From Syngnathus acus (lineage: Eukaryota > Chordata > Actinopteri > Syngnathiformes > Syngnathidae): a DNA stretch of 64,000 bases. Where the stretch lies: contig NC_051098.1 in the NCBI RefSeq assembly GCF_901709675.1, forward strand, positions 16,797,464-16,861,463, written 5' to 3'. This document shows positions 10,375 through 23,200 of this stretch, piece after piece. The first letter of the stretch is position 1, and the number at the start of each line of letters is the position of its first letter. The translations under genes and the position numbers were made by a program. The notes beneath the pieces are model-generated. The model was given only the letters and a program-made list of their open reading frames with translations, did no database searches and was not told the origin of the DNA.

Positions 10375-12000
10375 TGTGTACGCGTTGGGCGGGGCGGCGA
10401 GCGCCCGTCACATCGGAGGACAAATGGGGTGAAAGGCGCACAGGATGTAAACACGGCCGTGAGCCAGGCAACAAAGAAGCAGAAGGAATGCCAACACGGC
10501 GTCAACGTGAGGCCAAGGCCACCTCACGCCACAAATCTCAAAAGGGATCTCATGAGAAAAGAATACTTGATGATAGTTTGGTTCTTGACGTACAACTTTA
10601 GCTGTTGCACCAGAAATGAACTGCGAGTTACAATTTCACAAAATTTGGACCAAAGAAATCAAGAAATTGTGTTAGGAATCGACATGTAGACGTAATATTG
10701 TAAATAAGTGCTTAGCAATGGAATTGGAGCACATCCGCCAAACATCCCCTTCCTGCTCTCAACTTTAGGGACACCTTGTGACACATGTTTTTGTGGGATT
10801 ATTTAGCTCCACACACACACACACACACGCAAGCAAACACACCCGCACAAATGCGTATTCATCAGTGGCTTGTGTTGCAACAAGTCACGCGTGTTGCACA
10901 TCAATGGCCGGCCGGGGCAAAAGGTACAAAGTCTCCCCCCTCCTTCCATTCATGCTCTTATTCAAAAGCTCTATTAGATGTCATGACACGCTTGTTTACC
11001 TTTTTTTTTTAGTATGTGGGGAACATATGGGTTACCTGAGCCTAGCTTGAGTCACCTGCTTCCAGTACGCTCGGCAGAGACATTTGAAAACAACACCTCC
11101 AACAACAACAACATCAGCGGCGGCGGCGGCAGTACAGGGGCACGTGCTGGCTGGCTGGCTGGACGCGTTCCCGTTCATAAGCAAGGCCGTCGCTCGCTTT
11201 GACTCCAAAACATACGCCTCGCTCGGTCGGCTTTGTTTGTCAGGCTCTGGGATTTCCCTGGCACAAAATCAAGGCAGGCACCGTGATGTCACCCAGTGAT
11301 GTAGCCATGGCGGGATGAGGATGAAAGTTATGGGGACTTGACTCCTATGACTGCTGCTGTACTGAGAACCTAAAAGAGGAGCTGTGTCGCCAATTGGCCA
11401 AATTCTTTGCAAAAAAAAAAGAGAATCACTTTGGACATGAACAAGGTATGCAATTGAATCTGCTTTGAAAAGGGTCTGCAAATGCTGTTTTTCACTCTCA
11501 TGATTGGAGAAGATTATTTACGACGACTTTGTTCCCGTCCTTGCGCGCTAATATCGAACACATTCATGTGGGGTGAGTGGGAATGTTGGACTCAGGCGGG
11601 GACGCTTTTGACTCACTTCAAGTCTAGACTGCGAGCGAGCAGAGCCACTTTTTAATTCATTCCATTCACGTGCGGCTTTTTGTCCTCATTTTTATTGTCT
11701 TGCTCACCCAACCCGCCCGCCCGCCCGCCTCAAAGGATGACACGTTTGAATACGTCTTTTTTTCTTCTGGCAATTCTTTCATGGTTATTTATTATTACAC
11801 CAGTGGGTGTGTCGCTTCACGCTAGCAAACGTAATGGCAATGAGATTTGAAAGCAGGAGGCTATTTTGGTCAATGTTGAAAGAATGTGAAAACTAAGTGG
11901 TGTCGCCATGGCAACCACCTCGTGAGTTGCCCGCTAATACCCGCGCAATTACAGTAGAGATTGACGGACGTGAGCGGGAATGAAAGTGACAAATGCTCCG

Positions 12001-12033
12001 GGGTCACTTTATTAGGTACACTTTATGAGGACT
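12001..12033. repeat. Fragment resembling a Tc1-like transposon end
   Basis: TCACTTTATTAGGTACACTT matches the terminal sequence I remember for abundant fish Tc1-like elements. Only one end is visible and there is no transposase. Confidence 0.35.
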
Positions 12034-12963
12034 TCCCATTCAAAATGGAAAGAGCACAAAGTACAAGCACAACAATCAAGTTTTGAAGACAAATATTTTG
12101 TGCTAGCACCCAACGTTGGAATTTAGCCCATCGCCCCTAAACTTGTGTTCCTAGAATCAGATCAGATTCTAAATTTGGACCGGCATGGACAGAAACACCG
12201 AGCCGGCCTCAAAAACACGTTGGAATTGAATTTCTCATGTGTTCTGTTATAGATTCAGAGAGGAACAAGAGGGGCTCGCCGGCCGCGGCCGGCTGGAGGC
12301 GGGAAGGGGGCACGCTGGTAATTCGGGGACAGGCCGGGGGCACGGTGCCAGCGAATTAGAGAGGCGGCCCGCGGGAGACGTTTTAATTTGCGCTGCCATG
12401 TGCACAGGCATGCACCTCGGCTCCTCTCATTAGGCCGGCGGGCCGGCCGGCCGGCCCGCCGCCGTCTTCTGAGAAACGCGGCCGAGCCGAGACGCACCGC
12501 CGCCCCACTCGGCGTATTACGCGCTTATTTATTTACTGACTGCTTTTTCGTATTAGCTTCAGCGAGCGACCGGTGCTGCTTTTAGGGCCGTTTGTCAGTT
12601 GATGAGCAAGAGTGCAGACAACGACACGCCGGCGCTTTCTGGGAAACGTTGGAAAGGCCTGCGCTGAGGGCAAAGGTGGAATCTGTGCTATTCTGACTGG
12701 GTCTGGTAACAGGAATTTCAAATGTGTTGTTTTTTTCATCATTTTAGATCATGTATCCGTCATAAGTATTCAATCAATTTCAGAATGATTTCGACCATTC
12801 TCTATATTGCAAAGAAGCCATGATCCGGATAACGGTGCACTTGTAAGGATTCAAATGCTTTGTATCAAGCCAGGCGATTCTGAAGGACCGTTTGGGCATT
12901 TTTAAACAAGGCAAACAACTGCATGGAACTGGAAAAGAAGCTCAAAGTGACAATGTAAGCCTT

Positions 12964-13126
12964 CAGGCAGGCAGGCAGGCAGGCGGGCGGGCGGGCGGGC
13001 GGGCGGTTAGGCAGGCGGGCAGGCAGGCAGGCAGCCACGCAGGCAGGCAGCCACGCAGGCAGGCAGCCACGTAGGCAGCCACGCAGGCAGCCACGCAGGC
13101 AGGCAGGCAGGCAGCCACGCAGGCAA
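12964..13126. repeat. Second GCAG-type minisatellite with (GGGC)n core
   Basis: GCAGGCAGCCAC units follow a (GGGC)n run (about 12982-13006). The unit is nearly the same as the array at 3811-3980, with CCAC instead of CCAT. The (GGGC) run could form a G-quadruplex on the plus strand. Antisense open frames through it are repeat artefacts. Confidence 0.9.
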
Positions 13127-16100
13127 GCCGTGGCGCACACGGAGGCTCCGAGGCACGGTGTCTGTCGCACGGCCGTAAGCGGGTTACCACGTGTCATCAG
13201 TCAACTAATTGGGCCACATTAAGCTCTCTGCCAGCAATGATTATCTCATCATGGCGGGGATGATGGAAAGGACGGCGCGGCTAGATCGGGTCCGGCGGGA
13301 CGCGCCGACACGTCTCCGCTGACTCGGCCGGGAGGGAGAAGGCCCGCATTATCGTCTCCGTGGCGACAAACTCCGAATTTCTTTTTTTGGGGGGCTTAAA
13401 ATTCAATAGAGAGAATTTGTATGGGCTTCTGACAACTTCATGCTTGCAATTAATAAGTCGTACGGTATATTGTGACCTGGAGTAGCTGCTTCTCATTAGT
13501 GCGCCAAAGGTAATTAGCACTTAGAGTCAGTCCCACAGGAAGAGAAAAAGCCAGTCCAAAAGGACACACTCGCTCGCTCGCTCACTCACTCACATGCTTG
13601 CTAAAATGCCTTTTCTTTCTTCATGCATTATGAAAGAAATACGCAAATCCAAATTAGCGCTAATAATAATAATTAGCGCTAAAGTTAGCAATATGGCTTC
13701 GGTTGAAAAACAAAAAGAGATAGGGGGAGGGAGGGGAGATGGGTTTTAATTAAAAAGAAAAAAAAAATGGGTTAAGAGGGTCATTTGGATCCATTGGGAA
13801 ACGGGAAGAGAAAAGTTACAAATGGCAAGTATTAGCAAAGACAAAAGTGACAATGACGACTCGGTTTGGCAGCCGGTTACAATAAGAGCAACGTATCCCT
13901 AAATAGCTTACGCAACGAAGCAGCTAACGGGCCAGGCTCGCTCGGGAAAACCACCCATTGAAGTGTCCAAACGCTGAGGGGAAAAAAAGCGGCCACAACT
14001 TCAACTCTTTGGCAACAGTTTGACCAAAACAGTTTGCAGTTGCGGCCGCTTGCGTCGGTTCGTGCGAGAACCTAACGAGCCTCTGTGTCGGCGCTGAGGA
14101 GTCAGCGGTGACCACCTGGGCCTCCCCTTTCCCACCCTCCGGGAGCTCCTCCAGCTCCGGCCTGCCTGACACAACACAGCCTGCCGGGCAACCTGCTGCG
14201 GGCCCGCCGCGGGCTCTGCGGCCGGCCACCCGCGACCCGTGTTTGGAACCAGCTTCAGCAGCTTCAAGGTGGCGAGATGTCTTGCTTTCCACCCGTTCGC
14301 TCGGGACACCAGATCCCCCCCCCCGTCAAAGCCCGACTCCCACACTAGGCTAGCAGCTCTATGTTTCTTCGCAAGGCTCAGACGTGGACCCGCTTTGCCT
14401 GCCGATGACCACGACTCCGTTGGAACTTGACGACTATGCTTCTTGAGCCTCACTGCAAGACTGGACCAGGTCAAAGGCAAAAGCCAACAAGCGTTAGTCA
14501 CGAAGACAAAAACAAAGCCACGCCGAGCAGCAGACTGTTCATCAAAACAAAACGATGGAAACTTGGCAAAAACAAAAATTGTGCCAAACACATTTTGCGC
14601 CATCTTATACGCAATTACTGTACGTGAACACACACACACGTGGGCGGTGTCTCAGGTGTTGTTACACTTAATATCGGCGGCATCCCATGCGAGATGAGAC
14701 GGCAGGCACAAGAAAACAGGCCTGACCTGTAACGGTGGGACCGCCCGCCGCGCTCCGACAAGTCCGGACAAGGCTGGGGCTCTGCAGCACCGACGGGCTC
14801 CCAGGGGTGGGAGCAGGTGGAAGGCCGAAAACACGGCTGCGACTCCCACAGCTCATCACCAGGAGGGGAGGAAGGCAACGTTCTTCACAGTTAGCCATGC
14901 CAACATTCTTCATGGAAAGATGACATGGCCAAAGTTGCTTCTTTTTGTGCATTTTGGGCGAGTCATCATTTGGAGTCCAAGCAATCAAGATGAAGAAGGG
15001 AAAAAAATGTAAATGGTGCCAGCAGATGCACTCTCGAGTCGTCTGCTTCGCTGACTCACGGTCGGTCGTCGCCCACAAGTCGGACTCTTGTTTCCACGGC
15101 AACCATCACTCAAGACGCTTCAAAGCAACAATCGGCCACTTGCCTCACCATGTCAGACAAATAGGCATTTGGTAGCCATCTCATAGCAAGTGCATCCTGG
15201 ACATTAACGATTGACTTTTATTCGCCATTCAACTATTAGTTGTCGACGGGACAGTTGGGATGTCAATTTGTTAGCTTGTACGTTCGGGTTAGTAACGCGT
15301 GTCTTCATTTCTCGGTCATTTGATATGTTCATGCTATTTCAATTGTATCAATGTACTCAACGACTTTGGCGGACATGCCGAAAAAAATGGCGACAGTGGA
15401 AAGTACACACACGCACACGGTCATCAATCACACCGTGTTAAAAACAAATCAAGTTTTTATGAAAGCCTTTCAGGATTTTATCTGACTTCCTACTCGGTGG
15501 GTCAAAGTGGGCTTCCTGCTTCTTAGTCAACGCGGGCGGGGGGGGGGGGTGGGGGTGCAACGGCGCACGTCCGACGCTGCGGAGAAAGTCGTGACCTTTT
15601 GCTCGCATGAATAGCAGGAAACGTCTGTGGGGCCGTGCCAGTCGCCGAGTGAGACCACGGACGGCACAAGTTGTGCGGCGGCTCTCAGGAGCCCCCTGTT
15701 GGGACAGCTGCTCGGGTGGCCCCCCTGAATCATTTTCTCAGTCAACAGCACAAGCTCGCAGTGCAGCCACAGTGACTCACGAGCCCATTTGGACGTTATG
15801 TTGAACTCCATTCACCCACGCGCACGCACATACAAAGAAAGGAGTGAGCGGCCAATCACGTGCCTGGCTCCAAATTAGTCGCTCGCTTAATTATTTGCTC
15901 ACTTGTTTTTTGGGGTCACACCTGAGAGAGAGAGAGAGAGCAGTCCAAATCAACTTGAGCGTGACACCACTCATGTGACACACGTGCGCGGCGCCTTGAA
16001 ATGGAACGAAAGAAATGTTAATCTCCCGTGGGCGTCGCCACATGACACGAGTGTTGCGCAACTACGACAAGAAGAGAAGCGAAGGACTTTGGCATGAATC

Positions 16101-17350
16101 ACAGCACCAGTGACCTACTTTGACTTGTAAACAGTCCCACTCAAACTTGACAAGGGAAATGGCGATGGACACGTCATCAAGTGGCGCACTGTTGCACCTG
16201 TTTGGACCAGGTTTGCAGGAAGTCCATGGTGTAATGTCCTCCTTTCTACTTTTTGATATTTATACAAGATCGGGAAGGGGAGACGAGGGACCCCGTGGAC
16301 AGATGGCGGCCGGCCGTATCCCCCTTCATGACAATTAACGATGGGGCCCAGAGTTTGGCGTCTGATCTGGCATCTCCGGTTCTGCCTTGACGTTGGCCAG
16401 CACTCGTTTAGCCACGCCCATAAAAAAAAAAAAAAACACTCATCACACGAGTGACGCTAATGAGAAGCGTACACGCGAGTCGGTGACTCACGCTTTCCAT
16501 TTGCGTCGACGACGACAGTACGGGTGCGGGAGTGGCTACGGGCTGACTCAGCGCGACGCAAACAACTCAGCTCACCGTAAAGCACCTTAAGCTCGTTTGG
16601 AAACGGAGCAAGGTCTCTAGGGCGGGCCTCCTGTGAATTGATAGACGCAAAACAATTTCATTCATGCAGAGAGATAATGAGGCGGGCTTAACATTGAGTG
16701 GCAGGCGCAGGCGCAGGCGCGCTTAGCTATTTGGCTGCTTTGAGACTTACTTCAGCAGTCGACGACAAAACTCATTCGTCAAATGCGTCATTTGAATCAC
16801 GGCCAAAACAAAGAGGTTTAAAAACAAGTAAACGGTCATTCTTATTACACATCCTATCGTACCAAATCTTCAAATCTGCATGATATCATTTCACAGCCAG
16901 CCCCATCTGGAACGTGCACGTTGTGCAAGCGTAGTTAATGGCTCGCCCGGACAAAAGATGTGATGGGCTCATTTCTCGGAGAGTCTCCAAATGATGATGA
17001 TTACAATTGGCCGTTGCCAAACCAGTCGACTTGGCCTCCACTTGACCCAGGTTTACAGGAAGGAAGCACATACGGCCCCACAAAACAGATACCATATGTT
17101 GGAAATTTGGATTTGCACGAGCGCTACGCAAAAGGCTACCGTGACTCAGCACTTGTGACATTTTCTCAAGATGAAATCATAAAAGTGGCGCAAAATCCAG
17201 CGGGAAAGTGTCCCGCCCGCCCGCGGCGTTAAATACATCAAAAGGTGACTCAAGGCTTGAGTCATGCAAAATGATGGAACAATTCAAAGCTTTATTACAC
17301 CTGCCACATCGCGAGCTGGGGAAATTCCGCACATAATGCGAGCGCAACGT

Positions 17351-17351
<1 letters not shown>

Positions 17352-17385
<34 letters not shown>

Positions 17386-17416
17386 TGTGTGCGTGCGTGA
17401 GTGAGTGAGTGAGTGA
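17352..17416. repeat. (TG)n and (GTGA)n microsatellite
   Basis: A TG tract grades through GCGTG variants into four or five GTGA units. Confidence 0.9.
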
Positions 17417-17550
17417 AGTCAGCATGCAGGCATGCTTCACGTGGTGCGTGAGGTGAAGGGCTATTAGGGCAAAGGCGAGGACCACGACTGCTGCTGCGGG
17501 TTACTCAGTAACCTGCGCACTCGTCTTCACATCACAACCGTACAAAACAC

Positions 17551-17802
17551 GCTCACACACACCCACACCCACACACTCGCATACGGACACACAAACACGT
17601 ACTCTTACACGGGCGCACACTAGCACAAACACAAATTCACTTGCACATGGACACACACACACAAATTCAGACATAGACGTGTAGCCCTCCAGGCGCATGC
17701 ACACACACTGGCGTACACAGACACACTTCCCTCACACACACAGCACACAACTCCACATGACACAAAAGCACACGTACACACAAACACACGCACTGCAGTG
17801 CA
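17551..17802. repeat. CA-rich degenerate repeat block
   Basis: ACAC words with interruptions fill about 250 bp. The Cys/Val-rich antisense frame here is a repeat artefact. Confidence 0.75.
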
Positions 17803-18268
17803 GTGCAGCTGCACGGATGAAGCAATCATTTTGTTCTCAAACGTGTGTGTTTCTTTTGAAAGACACTTGAGGAGCACAGAGAAAGAGGTGCCGCCAGATG
17901 TGCGACCCAAAAAACACAAACACTCAAGTCAGCATATCACCTCAATGATGCCTTAAGAATGACTTGGGAGTCCAATTGGACATGAGGTGCTGCTGTTTTG
18001 GTTAGCAAACTCTTCAACGTCACAGTTTCTACAAACAACTAGCGTTACTGTTCTTCCATCAGACTTATTTGAGGGAGGCGTTCATTTTCCCAAGTCCGGG
18101 TGCACGACGCATAATGACTAATGATTGACAGGGTGCGGCATGACTCAGGCGCTTGTTAGCGCTCATGTTCTCGTTCCTGACTGGGGTCCAAACTCCACAA
18201 AAATATGTCCGTTTGTCCAAAGAAAGGCGTGCACATGTCACGGCCGGCTAAACAACGACAATTAGCGT

Positions 18269-18270
<2 letters not shown>

Positions 18271-18299
<29 letters not shown>
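18271..18299. repeat. Poly-G tract of 29 bases
   Basis: An uninterrupted run of G. Its exact length is the kind of value most likely to be wrong in an assembly. Confidence 0.9.
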
Positions 18300-19825
18300 T
18301 CTGGCACAAAGCGTTCCCAACAAGTTTCTTCCGGGAGGAGAAGCCGACACAATGCTACGCAAAACACGGCCAGCCTGACAACTCATGTTTCCAAAAGCGG
18401 CGTCGTTAGGAAAGAAGTACGCCATATTCCTGCCGTCTGACTTTATATCCAAAATTCTAACACTCTAGGTTGTTGTTTTTTTTAACCATTTCTAATTTTG
18501 TTTGCCAAAATATGATAGAATTTATAGAATTGATCAAAATCTAGCAGGGGGGATGGGGCCAACCCACAAAGAGTAAAAATCCACATCTAAAAAAGATTTG
18601 TTTCTGAGGGAGGAGAGCTCGGTGCTCCATCTTTGACAGGTCGGCCAGTCAATCATCGCTAGGCAAACGGCGACGGCAAGCGTTGTTTATGGGGCCACCT
18701 GGACGTGCATCTGGTCTGGCCAGGGGGTGCAGATGGACGCGCATTAATAGGCGGCCGGCCGGCCGGCCGGCCGATGCATGCGGCCAAATCACGACACACA
18801 TCAAAAAAACAACAACAATCCCAAGAAAGAAAGCGGCTCAATTGTGTCATTTGTGTTTGAAGTCCCAACTTGCCAGTGTCCCTCGTCCTAATAGGAGCTT
18901 GTTACATAACGACCTCCGCTGAGAGGGGGGGGGGGGGCTAACCTTTGCTCAATAACAAAAGCAACTTGGACAAATAATTACCATGCAAAAGCAAAGGGGG
19001 GTGGGCAGGCGGATGGGGGGTATTCATAATGGAGATGGTTATGTAAATATGAATCATACTGTATTAGAAGGGGCGTGACAAACATTTTCATTCATGGCAC
19101 AAAGTCCAACTTTAGCCAACAAAACCACAAAGGAACCCAGTCAGGTGTGCTACATGAAGCAATATTAAATACAAGTATGGTGGAAATTTACATTGAAGTC
19201 AATTGAAAAGAAAAATGCAATATGATTTTGCTTTTGATTAGAATAGTTTTGTCACGTTTACCCAGTGTCTGTCTCGTTACGTGACTGTGTCCGCGTCCCT
19301 TGTGACTTCTTCTGCAGTCAAGAAATGAAAAATATTTTCTACGGTCTCCATATGGTGGGTGGCTTTTCCTCTATTAGAGGACATCATCCAAGATAAGAAC
19401 AGGGCCCGAGAAAAAGAGCGAGCGAGCGTGTCTATTTAAAAGGACGGGGAGGAGATTCCACGTCTTAGCGTAAGTGTCCGGGACCAGAAGGCAGCATCCA
19501 ATGAACTGGAGTGACCCCAGCAGGGCTGGCTGCCATCAGGCCTGATGTCATGACACAACGTTGCACGCACACTCCGAACTCACTCTGGGCGCGTGCGTGC
19601 GTGTCACCGATACGCTATCAGACGCAGCCGTGTCAGCACGGCGGTGCAAACTCCTCGCCGAGCTGCAAAATGCCACACAAACGTTGTGATATTTGGAGCA
19701 CCCGCTATAGCGGACAACTCATTAGGTACGGTTCCATTTTTCAAGCCGAATTTTTGAATCAGTTCTACAAATATACCAGTCAGCCATAATGACGTCCGCA
19801 CAAGAAACCTGCATTGATATTTTCA

Positions 19826-19831
19826 TTTATT
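19826..19831 (-). terminator. cog6: Likely polyadenylation signal of cog6
   Basis: The minus strand reads AATAAA about 380 bp after the cog6 stop codon, the first such word in that direction. The implied 3'UTR is short. Confidence 0.5.
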
Positions 19832-20209
19832 CTGACGTCACGAGATGAGTACGAGTTAACTTTGGTCGCATAGAGGTGAGTTTGCCGTTGTGCATCACGT
19901 ACAATCTATGTCTCGGCTCAATAAAGTTTTAGGGAAAGAAAAGAAGGAAAGATAGGGGGAAATATGTTGAAGAATGACCCCAAAAAGTTTTTCATTGGGC
20001 ATAAACATCTGCTTAATATCATATAAAAAGAGTTCTTATATTAACGCAATAACAATATTGGTGAGCTTCCACAGACAAGACGTGGGAGCTGACTCACAGG
20101 CCACAGGACCCCGCCTAACGCGGGCCGGCCACACGTGTGCACGTCTGTGTTATGATTACGCATGACCACGCTCTGGAAATAACCTGCAACGGGAGCAGAC
20201 GGACGTCTC

Positions 20210-23200
20210 TCACGAGAGCAGGGCCCGGACCTGCTGGGGGGATCTGGGAAGGAGGTGCTCGGGGTCCTTGTAGGCGTTGGCCGGGCTGCCGAGCGCCGCG
20301 TGCACGTCCCCGTAGGCCCGGCACACCAGCTCGGTGGACTGCGAGAAGATCTGGTCCCTGCGACAAGATGTGATGTCATCGACATTTGTCAATCAAGAGA
20401 CTTCATGTACAAAACAATTTGTGGGCCAGCCGGACGGACAGGGGTCGGTCTTTCCAAAATCCACCATTTGAAATTCCCATTGAGAAATTCTCCAGCCATT
20501 TGCAACCTCAATATGTAAGACATCAAGAGAAGAAAAAGCACAAAACAACAAAAAGAGCATTTACGGTCTTTGTGCTTTTTTTTCTTTTTTTTTGCTCGTC
20601 AGCTCGGACGCGCGCGCGCGCCATCGAGACGATTTCAGAGAATCGCCGAAATGGACCGGAAGCTAATTAATGGCGTCCTGCCCATTAGACCCGCGGCGTC
20701 CATTAATAGAGAACATTAACCTAAGGTACAGAGTGCACCTCAAGCCGGCCGGCCGCACTTCCCAGTAAACGCGACTCACAGCACGCCGGTGGCTAAAAGC
20801 TCACGTGTGCGCTGCGCTCGCTCGCTCGCTCCCTCCCTCCCTCCCTCCGCGTCAGACGGGCAAACACCAAACAAATGAAAAGTCGCCACCGCGGCAGCGT
20901 TGAGTGGAGTGTTTTGTTGGGAGCGTGCCATGTGAGGGTCCTATCACACTCACTTGATGGCGGCGCTCAGCAGGAAGTTGAGCTGAGGCATCAGCAGGCT
21001 GTCGGGAGACGACAGGTAGCGGTCGAACTGGACCTGTCGGCCCGCAAACATTAGCGTCATCAGCGACGACAATTAGCATCATTGGCGCCAATGCTTGTCA
21101 AAACAAAGCCAAAAAGGTTCGAGTCTGTCCTTTGGCCGCACCAAATGTACTCACCATAGCCGCTTTCACCGAGGAGACGTCCATGCCGGGCAGGAGGGAC
21201 ATAGGACCCTGACAACCACAAGAACATTTCATTTGCTCAAATGTCAAGGCCAGCACAAAAGATTTAGGCCTCTTGGCTGGACCGACCGCTGACAGTCAAA
21301 TCACGCTTGTCAGACAGCCATTTTGTTGACGTAGCAACCTTGAATGAAGCACGACAACGTACAGACAAGCCTTTTTTCTCACTCCAGGCCAACATTTGAC
21401 ATATTCTTCAAATCATTTGAATAAAAGGTCAAATGAAAGATAATCAATTAAATAGAAAATTCATAGGATCAAAAAAAAGTGATGATAAACAAACGCTGTA
21501 GCAAGTCGACTGCCTCGGGAGGAACAATATAAGCGACAGCCATCCGCCTTCTCGTCCCGTACGAGAGAAAATGACAGGGCGGAAACATTTTGCAGATAGC
21601 AAAAGACAACCTTGAAAGCCAAGAATAGTCGCCGTGCCGTGCCGTGCCGTGCAGACACACACACAAACTTGCTCTCCTCAAACACACGCGCAACTATTTC
21701 GGGCAAGGCCACCCGGGAAGACGATGACGCTTGGCCGGGGCGCGGCAAGGCGAGGCGAGGCGCTTCTGTTCCGGCGTGACCCGCTCGCTCGCTCGCTCGC
21801 CCGCCCACCAGCCCGCGCCGTCACGACACGCATCGCAGCTATGGCTACCGTCGTGGCTGTCACTCAGCCACTCAGTTCATAGCGTAAGAAATAAAAGCAT
21901 ACGATACGACTCGGGCGGTATGGTAACCGTGGCGACGGCGTAAACAACGACACTTGGCATGGAACTGCTTGAAGACCCGTTCAGTCAGAAAAAAAAAAAA
22001 AACGTTTCTATGAGGTGTCATCATAAATCCGAGCAGCCTAAGCTAACAAATGAAAATATGTTTGGTGAGACCTGCTCGGCGTTGTGCTGTTGCACACAGT
22101 TGTAGATGTAGCTAAGGCCCGTCCTGGTCAGCACGTAGGAGGCCTGCTCGTTGATCAGCGTGTCAAGGTGAGCCTCGATCTGCCCAAACAGAATAAGCGG
22201 CAGAGTGGAGCGGAGCCGGTGAGTGCTTCAAGCAGGGGGGGGGGGGCTGCCATTGTGAGCAAACGGTACTCGAGCCTAATGGAGCGTCTCCACCGCAGCA
22301 CAGTTGCACGACACACAAAGGACGTGTTCAAATTAGACGAGTGATAGACAGACGACAAACTTCATTTGCGCGCTTCCGAGAGCATGGTAAGAAATGTTCA
22401 TGGATGTTGTATTTTTTTCAATCGCTTGGACGTCCACCACAAATTGTCCTTGGTGGTAACTCGCAGCTTTTTTTGGTTTTGTTTTAAGACAATGTATCAA
22501 CACAGCAAGTATACTAGCATTGGCGCCGTGCGTGTAACTGCTCACCCCTCCCCTCAGACAAGGAGGAGGAAAATAAAAACGGAAGGAAGGAAGAAAAAAC
22601 ATTTGAAAGGGGCGGCTGGACGTTGTTTACTTTGGAGTCCTCGAAAGAAAATGGAAGGAACAGCGATGAACACTTTATTGAAGGTGATTGAAACCTGGAA
22701 TGGGCTGGTGCCTACCTGGAACTCCAGCATCTCCAGCCTCTTATCTGTGAACTCAAAGAGCGCCAGCGTGGTCTTCATCACATACAGCGAGTTAACCATG
22801 TAGGTGGCCATGTCGGTCGTGCCCAGGTTACTGGCAGACACCGTGCACAGCTGCAGGAGGGGATCCAGAATGCACGAGAGCACCTGACAAAAGGGGAACC
22901 TTGTTCAAAGGACACAACAAGACGGGCCGAAAAGACTCAATCGATTACCTGGGCAAAGTCGGCCTGGCGGGCACCCACGGGGACCACGGAGGAGTCGTGA
23001 GAGGCCAGAACCTCCCTGAGGAGGGCCAACGTCTGGGTGAGGGAAGCGGTGGGGCCCAGGTCAGGAGGCGGGAGCTCCACCTACAAAAAAAAAAAACAGC
23101 CCTAATTTTCTTATTGGCTGAAATTTCAGAATGACACGAAAACGCCTTTGTAAACATAATCCCGCCCACACAACATGATTCTCGCCGCCATTTTAACGAA

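Larger units (their letters stand above)
8348..19825. other. Intergenic region between the convergent foxo1 and cog6 genes
   Basis: I see no exon-like frame with matching splice sites, no tRNA and no transposase. The region contains microsatellites, a second GCAG minisatellite, a Tc1-like end fragment near 12001-12033, GC-rich blocks with GGCCGGCC words, and a few homeodomain-motif-bearing blocks (for example 13190-13270) that could be regulatory. Open frames here are short and low in complexity. Confidence 0.6.

Noticed and set aside
12865-13197. 110-aa minus-strand Cys/Leu/Ala-rich open frame
   Set aside because: It is the translation of the second minisatellite.
20137-20518. Plus-strand open frames over the last cog6 exon
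   Set aside because: The minus strand encodes the conserved COG6 C-terminus with correct splice sites; these frames are antisense shadows.
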